Assembly (NCBI GenBank): GCA_965213735.1
Contig: CBDCAB010000005.1
Coordinates: 744,001-808,000 of the forward strand
Origin: CALDTK01 sp965213735
GTDB lineage: Bacteria > Bacteroidota > Bacteroidia > Chitinophagales > Saprospiraceae
DNA length: 64,000 nucleotides
Reading direction: 5' to 3'
Each line of letters begins with the position of its first letter. Position 1 is the stretch's first letter. Below, piece after piece: positions 44,111 to 52,061 of the stretch. The notes under the pieces were generated by a model. That model was not told where the DNA came from, did no database searches, and was given only the letters and a program-made list of their open reading frames with translations. The translations under genes and the position numbers were made by a program.

Positions 44111-45445
44111 ATGCTGCTCTATTCCACTAACGACACAAGCTTACGCGCCGATTTTGCGGACGCTGTGTTTCAAGCTTTACCCAAGGATCGGGGCTTATAC
44201 ATGCCTGTAGATGTACCTGAGCTTCCTGCTGAGTTTTGGCGAGGTCTCGCAGATATGTCCCTGACTGATATTGGGACGGCTGTTTCTCATGCGCTGCTTC
44301 ATGAGGAGTTTTCGTTTGAGACGATCCAGCGCATTGTTGAGGATGCCATTGATTTTCCTGCCCCTCTCGTAAAGTTGGAATCTGGCGAATCAGCCGATAC
44401 GAGCAATTACATCCTTGAGCTCTTTCACGGCCCGAGCATGGCGTTCAAGGACTTTGGGGCGAGGTTTATGGCTGGCATTATGAGTGAACTGCTGCAAGAG
44501 CGCGAGGAGCATTTAACCATTCTGGTAGCTACTTCAGGAGATACTGGCGGAGCGGTTGCTGCTGGATTTCATGGACGCGAAAACATAGACGTCTGTATTC
44601 TCTATCCAAAAGGTGGAGTCTCAGCCATACAGGAAGCTCAACTCACGACCTTTGGCGGTAATGTGCGTGCGCTACGGGTCGATGGCAGCTTTGATGATTG
44701 CCAGGCACTCGTAAAGCAGGCCTTTGTCGACGATGAGCTACGCGACCAGCTAAACATCAGTTCGGCGAATTCGATCAATATTTTGCGCCTCATCCCGCAG
44801 TCGTTTTACTACATCGATGCGTATCGCCAGTGGCAACTTGCAGGCAATACTGGAGCACCGGTTTTCAGCGTACCAAGCGGTAATTTCGGAAACTTGACCG
44901 CTGGCTTGTTGGCGCACAAAATGGGTCTGCCGGTGGCTCGCTTTGTGGCAGCTACTAATGCGAATGATACCGTTGTTCGATACCGCGCCAGCGGAAAGTA
45001 CGAGCCTCGTGCCTCCGTTAAGACTTTATCGAATGCGATGGATGTGGGTGCTCCGAGCAACTTTCCCCGACTGAAGATGCTTCTAGGTTCCACGTGGAAC
45101 GATTTCAAAGCGCTCATCTATGCCGCCTCCTTCACTGATGAGCAGACAGAGGCAGAGATGGCTCGTGAGGCTGATAGTACTTCTGGAAGTGGCTACCTGC
45201 TCGACCCACACACAGCGGTTGGCCTGCTTGGTCTCAAGCAATACCAGGAGGAAGGGAACGATTCGTCGGGTATAGTTTTAGCGACAGCTCATCCAGGAAA
45301 ATTCCAGCAGGATGTAGAGCGCATCATTGGCAAGCCCATCAGCTTACCCGAGCAACTTGCCAAAGTCACCCAATTACTCGAACAAGTCGATGATCTGCCA
45401 AATGAATACTGCCGCTTCCGCGAAGCGATACTAGCTTCCAACTGA
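44111..45445 (+). CDS. thrC: Threonine synthase
   Basis: PLP enzyme converting O-phosphohomoserine to threonine. The ATG at 44111 (MLLYSTNDTSLRADFADAVF) gives 444 residues and matches the family N-terminus; a TTG at 44078 would add 11 residues. The PLP lysine is in GPSMAFKDFGARFMAG. Also present are VATSGDTGGAVAAGF, LYPKGGVSAIQEAQLTTFGG, SANSINILRLIPQSFYYIDA and VPSGNFGNLTAGLLA. The parS-like palindrome site 2 lies inside the gene and encodes part of LLGSTWND. It ends the thrABC operon, followed by a long hairpin. Confidence 0.96.
   Translation: MLLYSTNDTSLRADFADAVFQALPKDRGLYMPVDVPELPAEFWRGLADMSLTDIGTAVSHALLHEEFSFETIQRIVEDAIDFPAPLVKLESGESADTSNYILELFHGPSMAFKDFGARFMAGIMSELLQEREEHLTILVATSGDTGGAVAAGFHGRENIDVCILYPKGGVSAIQEAQLTTFGGNVRALRVDGSFDDCQALVKQAFVDDELRDQLNISSANSINILRLIPQSFYYIDAYRQWQLAGNTGAPVFSVPSGNFGNLTAGLLAHKMGLPVARFVAATNANDTVVRYRASGKYEPRASVKTLSNAMDVGAPSNFPRLKMLLGSTWNDFKALIYAASFTDEQTEAEMAREADSTSGSGYLLDPHTAVGLLGLKQYQEEGNDSSGIVLATAHPGKFQQDVERIIGKPISLPEQLAKVTQLLEQVDDLPNEYCRFREAILASN
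45086..45102. promoter_or_regulatory. parS: parS-like palindrome, site 2
   Basis: GGTTCCACGTGGAACGA, identical over 17 bp to the site at 40659, but here inside the thrC coding region. The flanks of the two sites are otherwise unrelated. Confidence 0.6.
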
Positions 45446-45468
45446 GCACAAGTAGCCCGTAGCCTGGA

Positions 45469-45539
45469 GCCGACGGACCTGATCATCCGACTTCTCTTGC
45501 GCAGCAATTTCCAAAGTTTTTGATCAGGTTCGTCGGGTC
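45469..45539. repeat. Hairpin family 2, copy c, behind thrC
   Basis: Arms CCGACGGACCTGATC (from 45470) and GATCAGGTTCGTCGGGTC (45522-45539) match the hairpins at 34473 and 34702, with a different loop. Being the first structure after thrC, it may also end that transcript. Confidence 0.85.
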
Positions 45540-45673
45540 TACACCTCCGGGATCAGCTCTCCCCTAGCTTTTTCTCATTCTTCTGTTGAACAAGCTGTTT
45601 ACGCAGCAGTTGCCTTAAGCAATGAGGTCATCCCGCGATTTTGTGTGGCGGACCTTGATAATGAGCAAACACG

Positions 45674-46312
45674 ATGAAAAAATCCGCCACTTTAAGTTCA
45701 CTGGGCACCGCAGCCCTGATGTTGATGATCTCGCTACTTGCGAGTTGCGCAAACAAAGGTGATCGCATGTCGAGCACCATGTTAAGCCGTAGCTCGGTGG
45801 AGCGTCACGTGGCTACTTGGCCCGATGCCTCTAAAAAAGCCGTGATGGCAACGATGGATAAATATGGGGAGCCTTCAGGTGTAACCCCAATGATGATCAT
45901 CTGGGAAAATTCTGGACCTTACAAGCGAACGATTGCTTACAAAGAGCCTGTGCAGCACGACTTTCCGATGCCACATCCGGACGTGCTGGAGACCTTCATC
46001 AACTATGAGGTGCCGGAGGATATGGTCGACGAGTTGGCCATGTATGATGGTAGCGTGATTTTAGAGAGAACTAAAGGAGAAATGAGCGCCCGCTGTGATC
46101 AGGAGCCATTAAACATTCTTGCGCTAAATCTCGCCCACGAAATAGCCACAGGGAAGCGCTCAGTGGAGGAGGCTCGCAAATTCTATGGGGAGCAAGCCAT
46201 GGCATTTAAAAATAAGCAGTCTGCTCCCTACACGCAGCGGCTCATGTTCACGCCACCTGCTGATCGAACCGCTAACGATCCCGATGAACCCTTGAAAATG
46301 AAAGGCATGTAA
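45674..46312 (+). CDS. Conserved-looking lipoprotein of unknown function
   Basis: A 212-residue protein with the signal peptide MKKSATLSSLGTAALMLMIS and lipobox LASC. The mature part contains WPDASKKAVMATMDKYGEPS, MMIIWENSGPYKRTIAYKEP and FPMPHPDVLETFINYEVPED; then DGSVILERTKGEMSARCDQE, and NLAHEIATGKRSVEEARKFY. The even, motif-like spacing suggests a real family, but I do not recognise it. The tail is rich in Pro and charged residues. It stands alone between the thr operon and a repeat-bearing gap. Confidence 0.7.
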   Translation: MKKSATLSSLGTAALMLMISLLASCANKGDRMSSTMLSRSSVERHVATWPDASKKAVMATMDKYGEPSGVTPMMIIWENSGPYKRTIAYKEPVQHDFPMPHPDVLETFINYEVPEDMVDELAMYDGSVILERTKGEMSARCDQEPLNILALNLAHEIATGKRSVEEARKFYGEQAMAFKNKQSAPYTQRLMFTPPADRTANDPDEPLKMKGM

Positions 46313-46622
46313 GAGTGGGAGAGAGTTTCATCCGTAGCAGTGCGTGCCTGCTTGGCCCATCAAGTCCTCGATCTTCCTAGTGACTACAGCCGCTTCCACG
46401 AAGCCAAACAAACGCCGCAGCTCAAACCAGCGAAGCCCAAACCAGCGAAGAGCTACTGAGCTCTTTGTAGCTGTTCAGCTATCGCCAGACCCTCACGCCA
46501 GTTCGCTGCGCTCTCGGCTCTGGGCGACGGCTCTGCTTGTGATGGAATAGGTGAATAGTTACAGCTCTTTGAAAGCATAATGTATCATACCTAAAATCCA
46601 GCTTCACTGTAGCTTTCGCGCA
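46313..46622. other. Intergenic with GCGAAGCC-type repeat, no gene
   Basis: At about 46395-46450 the words ACGAAGCC, CCAGCGAAGCCC and CCAGCGAAGAG recur; they match the repeat family at 3993-4244. AGAGCTACTGAGCTC gives a small inverted repeat. No gene is seen. Confidence 0.6.
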
Positions 46623-47147
46623 ATGACTGAGTTGGTAACCGAACGGCTTTACATGAGGCCTCCAGTTCTAGAGGACCTGGACAGCTTTGCGAGTTTTCAT
46701 GCAAATGCGACAACGATGGAGTTTCTCGGTGGGGTGCAATCGAAGCATCAGGCATGGCGCTCACTTATGACCATACGGGGTTCGTGGGAGCTGGAGGGAT
46801 TTGGATTCTTTTCCGTGTATCTGCGAGAAAACGATACGTGGATAGGGCGAATTGGCCCCTGGTGCCCTGCCGAATGGCCAGTCAAGGAAATAGGTTGGGG
46901 TTTGCATGCGGATTACGTTCGACGTGGATATGCACATGAGGCCTCTGTTGCCTCAATTGACTTTGCCTTCGATAAGTTGGGATGGGAAGAAGTATCGCAC
47001 TCTATCGATGTCAAGAATGTCGGATCAATTAAGCTCGCGGAGCGACTCGGTTCGAAGCGTGCGGGCCCGGTACAGTTTCCCAAACCCTTTGACGAAATGG
47101 AGATTGATTGCTACGCACAAAATAAAGCTCGCTGGCAAGCCCGCTGA
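46623..47147 (+). CDS. GNAT-family N-acetyltransferase (RimJ/RimL type)
   Basis: A 174-residue acetyl-CoA-dependent acetyltransferase. The start TERLYMRPPVLEDLDSFASF is typical of the RimJ/RimL branch (Acetyltransf_3). GFFSVYLRENDTWIGRIGPW forms the central strands, EIGWGLHADYVRRGYAHEAS is the acetyl-CoA motif A with R-R-G-Y-A, and DVKNVGSIKLAERLGSKRAG is the usual N-x-x-S-x-x-L-E/AxLG motif B. The substrate is unknown; proteins, antibiotics or small amines are possible. It stands alone. Confidence 0.9.
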   Translation: MTELVTERLYMRPPVLEDLDSFASFHANATTMEFLGGVQSKHQAWRSLMTIRGSWELEGFGFFSVYLRENDTWIGRIGPWCPAEWPVKEIGWGLHADYVRRGYAHEASVASIDFAFDKLGWEEVSHSIDVKNVGSIKLAERLGSKRAGPVQFPKPFDEMEIDCYAQNKARWQAR

Positions 47148-47219
47148 ATACGTAAAGGCTTTGCTTTGGTTAGGTAATACAAGGCCTGAGTCAATCCTGA
47201 CGAGGCCCTGGAAGTTCTG

Positions 47220-47227
47220 TATCTTTG
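47220..47227 (+). promoter_or_regulatory. Candidate -7 box of the 47253 gene
   Basis: TATCTTTG exactly fits the Bacteroidota -7 consensus TAnnTTTG, 25 bp before the ATG. No TTG is found at the usual -33 distance. Confidence 0.4.
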
Positions 47228-47252
47228 CTTTCCGTTTTCTCTCGTTTAACAC

Positions 47253-49613
47253 ATGATGATTCAAACTTTTCTCCGCGCAGCCTTAGGGCTCGTATGTACG
47301 CTGGGTTTATTCGTTTTGGCGCAAGCACAACACCACCCTACCGAAAACATCAACGATAACAAATTCAGACAATTAGGTCCGGCAGAACTCCCGACTCCTA
47401 ATGTCTATCGCAATGCTGCAGGTGCCCCCGGACACATGTACTGGCAGCAACAGGCGGATTACGACATGAAGATCCGCCTAGATGACGAGACGCAGCGCAT
47501 CTACGGCGAAGAAGTAATCAAGTACCACAATAACTCCCCAGACGACCTAGACTACCTGTGGGTGCAGCTCGATCAGAATATGCGGGCGAGAGATTCGGAC
47601 ACTGAAAAGATAGGCACCTCGCAGCTCGACGACAGGATGAGCACGTCAGAACTCGAAAGCATGCTCATGGATTTCGACGGGGGTTTTAAGCTCGACTACG
47701 TCCAATACGCGGACGGTAAGCCTGCGAAATATTCGGTAAATAAAACGATGATGCGCGTCGACCTGCCCAAGCCGCTCGAAGCAGGAGAAACAACCGAGCT
47801 GCGCATCAAATGGTGGTATAACATCAACGACCGCATGAAAATCGGCGGCCGATCAGGCTACGAATATTTCGAAGAAGACGGTAATTACCTCTATACCATC
47901 GCCCAGTTCTTTCCGCGCATGGCTGTCTACTCAGACGATGATGGCTGGCAGAATAAGCAGTTTCTTGGACGAGGAGAATTCACTTTGCCCTTTGGCGACT
48001 ACAAAGTGGAACTCACGGTGCCCGCCGATCACTTAGTAGCTGCTACAGGCACGCTCAAAAACATGAAAGACTGCATCACCAAGGAGCAGTACCAGCGCTA
48101 CGAGCAGGCGCAAGACAGCTACGAAGACATCGTCATTGTCGCTACCCAAGCTGAAGCTGAGCAGCGCGAGCAAAACAAGGCTACAGAGACGCGCACCTGG
48201 AAATTTGAAGCTGAAAACGTCCGCGACTTCGGCTGGGCCAGCTCACGCAAATTTATCTGGGATGCCATGGCTGTCAAACAAGCCAATGGCACCGAGGTAA
48301 TGGCTATGTCGATGTATCCCAAAGAAGGCAATCCGCTCTGGGAAAAATTCTCGACCAAAGCCGTTGCACATACTTTGCGCTGGTACTCGCACTACACCTT
48401 TCCCTACCCCTACCCGGTGGCCTGGAGTATCAACGCCAAGCGCATCGGCATGGAATACCCGATGATTTGCTTCAATTTTGGTAGACCTGAACATGATGGC
48501 ACCTACTCCGATCGTACCAAGTATGGGATGATTGGCGTGATCATCCACGAAGTAGGCCACAACTACTTCCCGATGATCGTCAACTCTGATGAGCGTCAGT
48601 GGACGTGGATGGATGAAGGCTTGAACACCTTCCTTCAGTACCTCACCGAACAGCAGTGGGAGCGGAACTACCCGAGTCGGCGCGGTCCTGCTGATCTAAT
48701 CGTGCCGTACATGGCTGGCAACAAGGACAACATCACGCCGATCATGACCAACTCAGAGTCGATCTATCAATTCGGCAATAATGCATACGGCAAACCTGCC
48801 ACCGCACTCAATATTCTCCGCGAAACAGTGATGGGGCGCGAGGACTTCGACTACGCCTTTAAGAAATATGCCAATCGCTGGATGTTTAAGCATCCAGAGC
48901 CAGCAGATTTATTCCGTTCGATGGAAGATGCCAGCGCCCACGACTTGGATTGGTTTTGGCGCGGGTGGTTCTTCACCACAGATCATGCAGATCAGCACCT
49001 GGCGAAGGTGAGGCACTTTCAACTCGATACAAAAGATCCTGACAAGGAGAAGGTGGCGCAGGCGCAGATACGTGATCGTGCGCCAGTGAATATCTCTACC
49101 CTGCGCAACCGCGACATCGAGCAGACCCAGGATGAGATAGATCCGAGCATCCGCGACTTTTATTCTGACTACGATCCACTTGCCGTTAGCGAAGTAGATC
49201 GGGAAGAATACAAGGAATACCTCAGTGGCCTCAGCGAAGAGCAACGCAACAGCTTACCCACCAACAGCCACTTCTACGAGCTTACGATCGTCAACGAAGG
49301 CGGCTTGGTAATGCCAGTCATTATCCAGTGGACCTTCGCCGATGGCTCTACTGAAGTTGATCGCATCCCAGCAGAAATCTGGCGTACCAACGACCGCGAC
49401 GTGACCAAGGTCTTTCTTAAAGACCAGGAGGCGGTAGCTATTGCGCTCGATCCATTCTTGGAAATCGCAGATATCGACCGCTCCAACAACTACTACCCGA
49501 GTCAAGCAGCTGAACCGAGTCGCTTTGAGCTATTCGAGCAAAATTCCCGTCCGAGCACCAACCCCATGCAGCGCGCGCAACGTGGGAGTTCTTCGGCAGG
49601 AGGTAAGCGCTAG
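47253..49613 (+). CDS. Secreted M1-family metallopeptidase
   Basis: A 786-residue protein with a signal peptide (MMIQTFLRAALGLVCTLGLF to AQA). After an N-terminal beta domain (WQQQADYDMKIRLDDETQRI, YGEEVIKYHNNSPDDLDYLW) the zinc site is VIIHEVGHNYFPMIVNSDER followed by WMDEGLNTF, spaced HExxH-x18-E. In place of GAMEN it has RIGMEYPMICF, the usual form in this Bacteroidota subgroup. The C-terminal part has a helical domain (EPADLFRSMEDASAHDLDWF) and a beta domain. Aminopeptidase activity is likely but the missing canonical GAMEN makes specificity uncertain. It converges with the HtrA gene with a 4-bp overlap. It is only distantly similar to the lipoprotein M1 enzyme at 27437. Confidence 0.92.
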   Translation: MMIQTFLRAALGLVCTLGLFVLAQAQHHPTENINDNKFRQLGPAELPTPNVYRNAAGAPGHMYWQQQADYDMKIRLDDETQRIYGEEVIKYHNNSPDDLDYLWVQLDQNMRARDSDTEKIGTSQLDDRMSTSELESMLMDFDGGFKLDYVQYADGKPAKYSVNKTMMRVDLPKPLEAGETTELRIKWWYNINDRMKIGGRSGYEYFEEDGNYLYTIAQFFPRMAVYSDDDGWQNKQFLGRGEFTLPFGDYKVELTVPADHLVAATGTLKNMKDCITKEQYQRYEQAQDSYEDIVIVATQAEAEQREQNKATETRTWKFEAENVRDFGWASSRKFIWDAMAVKQANGTEVMAMSMYPKEGNPLWEKFSTKAVAHTLRWYSHYTFPYPYPVAWSINAKRIGMEYPMICFNFGRPEHDGTYSDRTKYGMIGVIIHEVGHNYFPMIVNSDERQWTWMDEGLNTFLQYLTEQQWERNYPSRRGPADLIVPYMAGNKDNITPIMTNSESIYQFGNNAYGKPATALNILRETVMGREDFDYAFKKYANRWMFKHPEPADLFRSMEDASAHDLDWFWRGWFFTTDHADQHLAKVRHFQLDTKDPDKEKVAQAQIRDRAPVNISTLRNRDIEQTQDEIDPSIRDFYSDYDPLAVSEVDREEYKEYLSGLSEEQRNSLPTNSHFYELTIVNEGGLVMPVIIQWTFADGSTEVDRIPAEIWRTNDRDVTKVFLKDQEAVAIALDPFLEIADIDRSNNYYPSQAAEPSRFELFEQNSRPSTNPMQRAQRGSSSAGGKR

Positions 49614-50686
49614 AGCTGCAGCACCACAGCAGTGCGTTCGCCGCGGCGCAGCACAGTGAGGGCTAAACGGGAGCCTCTGCGCCTCGAGCTTACCGCTTCA
49701 CGAAACTCGGCGATCGAGCGCAGGGTGCGGGTGTCAACTTCAGTGATGACATCCCCTACTTGCAGACCTGAGCGGGCAGCGAGACCGGAGGCATCGAGCT
49801 CTTCGACGACGACGCCTTGCTTAATGTTGATGCCGAGCTGGCGAGCGTAGTCCTCATCGAGCTGGCTGACGTCGATGCCTAAGACTATCTGTTGGTAGCT
49901 GCCCGTAGCGATAATCTCATCTACGATTCGGGCGGCAAGATTGGCTGGAATGGCAAATCCATATCCTGCATAACCTCCTGAGCGTGAGTAGATTGCGGTG
50001 TTTATGCCAATGACTTCTCCCTTCGTATTTACCAGTGCACCACCGGAGTTGCCGGGATTGATAGCAGCGTCGGTCTGGATGAAGCTTTCAATGGCATTAC
50101 GTGAATCGATGATGTTGATGTCGCGGCCGCGAGCGCTGACGATGCCTGCTGTTACGGTTGAAGAAAGATTGTACGGATTACCAACTGCCAGCACCCAATC
50201 CCCTACCTGAGCCTCATCGGAATTGGCAAATTCGAGTGCGGGCAAGGCCAGTCCATCCACCTTGAGCACGGCCAGATCGGCTTCGGGATAGGTGCCTATG
50301 AGTTTTGCGCGAAAGCGGCGATTGTCATTAAGCGAAACCTCAATGGCTTGTGCACCTTCTACCACATGATTGTTGGTGACGATATAGCCATCGATGGTGT
50401 AAATGACGCCCGAGCCGGTGCCTTGCCGCACGTTGCCGCTCCGACCATAGTAGAGGTCCCACAGCGTTGGCGACTGCTCTTCGAGGGTAGAGATATAGAC
50501 TACTCCAGCCATGCTTCTCACCGCAGCCGATCTGAAATCGTCGGGGGCATTGGCAAAATTCGCAAATCGAGCTGCCGGTGCATCAGTGGGTGCTACTGCC
50601 TCAGGTGTCAACTTAAAAACGACGAGAGCGCTGATGAATCCACCAAGAATTGCTGCTGCCAAAAGGGCGATAAATGTCTTGTTCAT
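49610..50686 (-). CDS. HtrA/Deg-family serine protease
   Basis: Periplasmic quality-control protease. The 358-residue protein starts with a membrane-anchor or signal helix (FIALLAAAILGGFISALVVF). The trypsin-like domain has the catalytic His in GYIVTNNHVVEGAQ, Asp in YPEADLAVLKVDG and Ser in AAINPGNSGGALVNTKGEVI. Then GYAGYGFAIPANLAARIVDE closes the protease domain. One PDZ domain follows (IKQGVVVEELDASGLAARSG, LQVGDVITEVDT), and the protein ends there, so it is DegS-like in length. A loop segment LYYGRSGNVRQGTGSGVIYT precedes the active site. All catalytic residues are intact. Confidence 0.93.
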   Translation of the reverse strand: MNKTFIALLAAAILGGFISALVVFKLTPEAVAPTDAPAARFANFANAPDDFRSAAVRSMAGVVYISTLEEQSPTLWDLYYGRSGNVRQGTGSGVIYTIDGYIVTNNHVVEGAQAIEVSLNDNRRFRAKLIGTYPEADLAVLKVDGLALPALEFANSDEAQVGDWVLAVGNPYNLSSTVTAGIVSARGRDINIIDSRNAIESFIQTDAAINPGNSGGALVNTKGEVIGINTAIYSRSGGYAGYGFAIPANLAARIVDEIIATGSYQQIVLGIDVSQLDEDYARQLGINIKQGVVVEELDASGLAARSGLQVGDVITEVDTRTLRSIAEFREAVSSRRRGSRLALTVLRRGERTAVVLQL

Positions 50687-50730
50687 GGCTAGGGTAACGT
50701 TTCAAATGTGCCTGCGCCTACCTTGACGCC

Positions 50731-51312
50731 GTGGATAGTGCCGCACTTAGCAAAGTTCTTAAACCAGAAACTGACCTCGAGGTTTTTCTGCTCCACCAAC
50801 CCGAGGTGGTGAAGGGGATGCGCTGGGGCATGCCACGCTTTGGCCACCCCGAAGGAGCCGTCTGGAAGCATGTGCGTGAAGTGCTCGATAATATCGAACG
50901 CCTCGAACACCTTAATCATGTTGACCGGCGCGACCTCCGTCTGGTCACATTCCTGCACGATACATTTAAATACGCTGAAGACAAGTCTGAGCCCCGCGAC
51001 TGGACTAAGCACCACAGCATTCTGGCTCGCACCTACGCCAAACAGTATGTGCGTAAGCAGCGGGTACTCAACCTAATCGAGTGGCACGATGAGGCTTATT
51101 ATTGTTGGCGGCTCGACGCGCTGCACAAGCGACGCAGCCTAGCCCTGCAACGCTTAGATATGTTGCTCGACCTTTTCAGAGCGGATTTTGACTTCTACTT
51201 TCGCTTCTTCTTGTGCGACACGAAGACAGGCGACAAAAATCCTGCGCCTATACGGTGGCTTATGCGAGAGGCTGATATTTCTCCAGCCGTGGCCCGAGGA
51301 CTCGTTGTTTAG
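50731..51312 (+). CDS. HD-domain protein (putative phosphohydrolase)
   Basis: A 193-residue protein starting with GTG. HD-superfamily metal ligands are visible: FGHPEGAVWKHVREVLDNIE with the first His, RDLRLVTFLHDTFKYAED with the HD pair, and then WTKHHSILARTYAKQ and LIEWHDEAYYCWRLD with further His/Asp. The ending LCDTKTGDKNPAPIRWLMRE is not typical of the best-known HD enzymes. A nucleotide or phosphoester substrate is probable but unknown. It is divergent from htrA (44 bp apart), and its 3' end overlaps the convergent deacetylase gene by 53 bp; both frames look real there. Confidence 0.75.
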   Translation: MDSAALSKVLKPETDLEVFLLHQPEVVKGMRWGMPRFGHPEGAVWKHVREVLDNIERLEHLNHVDRRDLRLVTFLHDTFKYAEDKSEPRDWTKHHSILARTYAKQYVRKQRVLNLIEWHDEAYYCWRLDALHKRRSLALQRLDMLLDLFRADFDFYFRFFLCDTKTGDKNPAPIRWLMREADISPAVARGLVV

Positions 51313-52018
51313 CCAGCGGTTGTTCTATAGCCGCAAAGCGGTAGCCTTCCTTGCTCAAAATGGAGAGCACCCGCGGCAGCACGTAGCGCAAATTTCGCTC
51401 GCTCTTGAGGCTGTCGTGAAAAACGACAATGCTGCCATCGGCGATGTTATCGAGCACATTGGCCAGACATTCTTCAGGCGAAAGCGCACTGTCAAAGTCA
51501 CCACTCAAGACATCCCACATCACAATGCGGTAGTGTCGCTGCAAGGTTTGGGCTTTGCGCGGGCTAAGTCGACCATACGGAGGCCGAAATAATTTACTGT
51601 CAATGACTTCTGCGCAGCGCCTCACGTTTTGGATATAAGGCTGGTGATCGGTGCCCCAGCCGCTGAGGTGATTGTGTGTATGGTTGCCCACAGCGTGCCC
51701 TGCATCTACTAGGTCTGCAAGTATTTCGGGGTAGCGCTCGGCATTTTCGCCCACGCAGAAAAAGGTAGCTCGCGCATCGTGACGCGCCAGCTGCTCCAGC
51801 ACCCAGGGTGTTACTTCCGGAATCGGGCCATCATCAAAAGTGAGGTAGAGCACTTTCTCCTCGTGCTCATCATTGCCTCGCCAGGTGTAGCTGGAGAAGA
51901 AGCGTTGAATAAAGTTTGGCGTCCGGACGAGATACAATGCTAGCTTGACAATCGGTTCAACTACGCAAACGCGGCTGCATTTCAAAACGCTGCGTTGGCA
52001 GCAAGAAAAATTTCCCAT
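51260..52018 (-). CDS. Polysaccharide deacetylase (NodB domain)
   Basis: A 252-residue carbohydrate esterase family 4 protein. Motif 1 is LYLTFDDGPIPEVT with the Asp-Asp pair, motif 2 GHAVGNHTHNHLSGWG with the two metal-binding His, motif 3 LFRPPYGRLSP, motif 4 MWDVLSGDFD, and motif 5 IVVFHDSLKSE. The catalytic set is complete. The N-terminus is uncertain: the ATG at 52018 gives MGNFSCCQRSVLKCSRVCVV, but a start near VEPIVKLALYLVRTPNFIQ looks better. No clear signal peptide is seen. N-deacetylation of cell-wall or exopolysaccharide sugars is likely. It is divergent from gltX. Confidence 0.9.
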   Translation of the reverse strand: MGNFSCCQRSVLKCSRVCVVEPIVKLALYLVRTPNFIQRFFSSYTWRGNDEHEEKVLYLTFDDGPIPEVTPWVLEQLARHDARATFFCVGENAERYPEILADLVDAGHAVGNHTHNHLSGWGTDHQPYIQNVRRCAEVIDSKLFRPPYGRLSPRKAQTLQRHYRIVMWDVLSGDFDSALSPEECLANVLDNIADGSIVVFHDSLKSERNLRYVLPRVLSILSKEGYRFAAIEQPLAKQRVLGPRLEKYQPLA

Positions 52019-52030
52019 AGCTGAGGCTCG

Positions 52031-52038
52031 TACATTCG
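52031..52038 (+). promoter_or_regulatory. Candidate -7 box of gltX
   Basis: TACATTCG fits the TAnnTTyG pattern, 23 bp before the gltX ATG. A matching -33 TTG was not found. Confidence 0.35.
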
Positions 52039-52061
52039 CGGGCCTTTAGCTCATCACTACC

